A stretch of DNA of 5,455 nt. Source: an uncultured Saprospiraceae bacterium (lineage in GTDB: Bacteria > Bacteroidota > Bacteroidia > Chitinophagales > Saprospiraceae). Position 1 is the stretch's first letter; each line of letters begins with the position of its first letter. The translations under genes and the position numbers were made by a program. The notes below the pieces were generated by a model that was not told where the DNA came from, made no database searches, and saw nothing but the letters and a program-made list of their open reading frames with translations. Shown here piece by piece: positions 3,954 to 5,455 of the stretch. The stretch covers positions 1-5,455 of the forward strand of contig CALCSX010000355.1 in NCBI GenBank assembly GCA_937894165.1. The letters are read 5' to 3'.

Positions 3954-5455
3954 CTACATCGTCTGGCTGTTCACAAACTTAAAATAAGCATTCCCCTGCT
4001 CAAGAAGTTCTTGATGCGTTCCCGCCTCGATAATTTGTCCTTTCTCGATGACGTAAATGAGATCGGCATCTTGGATTGTAGAAAGTCTGTGTGCTATGAC
4101 GATTGAAGTTCTGTTTTTCATGATTTCCATCAAAGCCTTCTGAACCCACTTTTCACTTTCGGTATCTAAAGCCGAGGTGGCTTCATCGAGAATAAGTATC
4201 TCAGGATCTTTCAGCACTGCTCTTGCAATGGTGATCCGCTGTCGTTGCCCCCCGCTAAGCTTTACTCCCCGATCTCCTATGACGGTTTCATAGCCGTCCG
4301 GAAGTGTCGAAATAAAATCGTGTGCGAAGGCAATTTTAGCTGCGTGCACCACATCTTCTATGGTCTTGCCCTCCGCGCCGAAAATAATATTTTTTGCTAT
4401 GGTGTCATTAAAGAGTGTAGGGTCTTGGGTTACCAATCCTATGGAACCTCTTAAAGTTCGAGTTTTGAATTTTCTAATATCATTCCCGTCAACTTCAATG
4501 GAACCTTCAGTCACATCATAAAATCGTGGAATCAAGTCGGCAATCGTAGATTTTCCTGCGCCCGATGAGCCCACCAATGCGACTGTTTTGCCTTTTGGGA
4601 CACTAAAACTCACATTCTTCAATATCCATTCATCGCTGCCGGGATATTTGAAGGATACATTTTCAAATGAAATCTGCTTGTCTAGGGTAAATTGCTCTAA
4701 AGCTACCTCGGGCTCCCGAATCAAATTGGGAAGATTTAGAAAATCCGTCACCCTCTCCGATGCCGCCATGCCTTTCTGAAGGTTGTAATAGGCTGAAGAA
4801 AGTGATTTTGCCGGCTCCAAAATGTAAAAGAATGCCAATAAAAAGGAGAAAAACTCTGCCGGTCCCAGCGTTTCTTGCAGCACCAGTGTCGAACCGTACC
4901 ACATAATCATAGCTATCACACCCACGGACAGGACCTCCGACAAAGGACTCGATAAATCCCGCCTTTTGCCCACCTTATCAGCCAAATTCTTGAAGGTTAC
5001 ATTCTCTTTCTCGAAGTGTTCGCCCAAGTACTTCTCTGCATGAAAGCCCTTCACAATTTTCATGCCGCCCAAAGTCTCCTCCAAAAGTGACAAAAGCGTT
5101 CCCATCTGCCCTTGAAGTCTGTGAGAATTCTTTTTCAATGTCCTGGAAATGCTTCCAATGATAAAAACAGTAAAAAGTAACATTACAAACACAAATCCCG
5201 TCAATTTCGGACTGAGATATAACATATAGGCGATGCTTCCAATCAAAATCAGAGGCGATTTGACAAAATTTTCGAGCACACTAAGTATGGAGGTATCAAC
5301 TTCCTGAACATCTGAAGAGAAACGAGACATAATATTTCCTTTCTTCTCTTCTGAATAGTAAGAAAGCGGCAGATCCAGAATTTTGAGATAGATCATGCCA
5401 CGCATATCCCTGACGATGGAGTTTTTCAGGGTCGTTAATTGTATCATTGAAATGT
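3954..5455 (-). CDS. ABC exporter, fused permease-ATPase (MsbA-like), 5' end outside window
   Basis: This is the C-terminal part (about 499 codons visible) of a half-size type IV ABC exporter. Counting from the internal Met at 5447, the membrane domain includes the first coupling-loop region with SYYSEEKKGNIMSRFSSDVQ (29-48), hydrophobic helices near 64-80, 84-101, 168-190 and 196-212, and the ATPase domain from about 258. All ATPase motifs are intact: aromatic A-loop Tyr268, Walker A GSSGAGKST (293-301), Q-loop Gln341, signature LSGGQ (397-401), Walker B ILILDE (417-422), D-loop SALD (425-428) and switch His453. Family members run about 580-610 residues, so roughly the first 100, with the first two helices, lie beyond the right edge. 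The frame stays open to the edge, so this is a cut by the window, not a broken gene. MsbA relatives flip lipid A or other lipids, but many export drugs or peptides; the substrate cannot be told here. Confidence 0.95.
   Translation of the reverse strand, partial: ISMIQLTTLKNSIVRDMRGMIYLKILDLPLSYYSEEKKGNIMSRFSSDVQEVDTSILSVLENFVKSPLILIGSIAYMLYLSPKLTGFVFVMLLFTVFIIGSISRTLKKNSHRLQGQMGTLLSLLEETLGGMKIVKGFHAEKYLGEHFEKENVTFKNLADKVGKRRDLSSPLSEVLSVGVIAMIMWYGSTLVLQETLGPAEFFSFLLAFFYILEPAKSLSSAYYNLQKGMAASERVTDFLNLPNLIREPEVALEQFTLDKQISFENVSFKYPGSDEWILKNVSFSVPKGKTVALVGSSGAGKSTIADLIPRFYDVTEGSIEVDGNDIRKFKTRTLRGSIGLVTQDPTLFNDTIAKNIIFGAEGKTIEDVVHAAKIAFAHDFISTLPDGYETVIGDRGVKLSGGQRQRITIARAVLKDPEILILDEATSALDTESEKWVQKALMEIMKNRTSIVIAHRLSTIQDADLIYVIEKGQIIEAGTHQELLEQGNAYFKFVNSQTM

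Noticed and set aside
3731..3982. 83-codon rightward open frame
   Set aside because: It runs through the 22-bp repeats and into the antisense of the exporter end. Its product is arginine- and leucine-rich with no family features.

Overview
The window looks like chromosomal DNA from a member of the Bacteroidota. One encoded protein ends in a type IX secretion (T9SS) type A sorting domain. The genes lack clear Shine-Dalgarno sites, and boxes resembling the Bacteroidota TTG / TAnnTTTG promoter can be seen. Several intergenic repeats also resemble ones I associate with this phylum. I cannot place it more finely than phylum.

Layout: (1) 1-263 is a gene-free segment. It has a GC-rich, hairpin-forming repeat-like element (about 7-100), then very AT-rich DNA with two nested 10-bp inverted repeats whose arms coincide with promoter-like boxes facing both ways. 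(2) 264-815 (+) encodes a small predicted lipoprotein of unknown function with eight cysteines in its C-terminal third, followed by a strong rho-independent terminator (828-879). (3) 880-1200 is AT-rich spacer ending in a good -7 box. (4) 1201-1824 (+) encodes a seven-helix HlyIII/PAQR membrane protein (TrhA-like). (5) 1825-2444 is a 620-bp repeat-filled spacer between convergent genes. It holds six short arrays of a 7-bp repeat, a duplicated block of about 43 bp, a 15-bp tandem repeat and a second GC-rich structured element. (6) 2445-3581 (-) encodes a secreted T9SS cargo protein. (7) 3582-3953 is a spacer with a 22-bp repeat present twice in tandem. (8) 3954 to the right edge (-) is the C-terminal part of an MsbA-type ABC exporter whose start lies outside the window.

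The four genes do not form an obvious pathway. The lipoprotein and TrhA-like genes are separated by a terminator, and the exporter and T9SS cargo gene by 372 bp, so each is probably transcribed on its own. All recognisable products act at the cell envelope. I found no convincing new multi-gene system. The least explained features are the heptamer-repeat spacer, the mirror-image promoter-like structure and the cysteine-rich lipoprotein.
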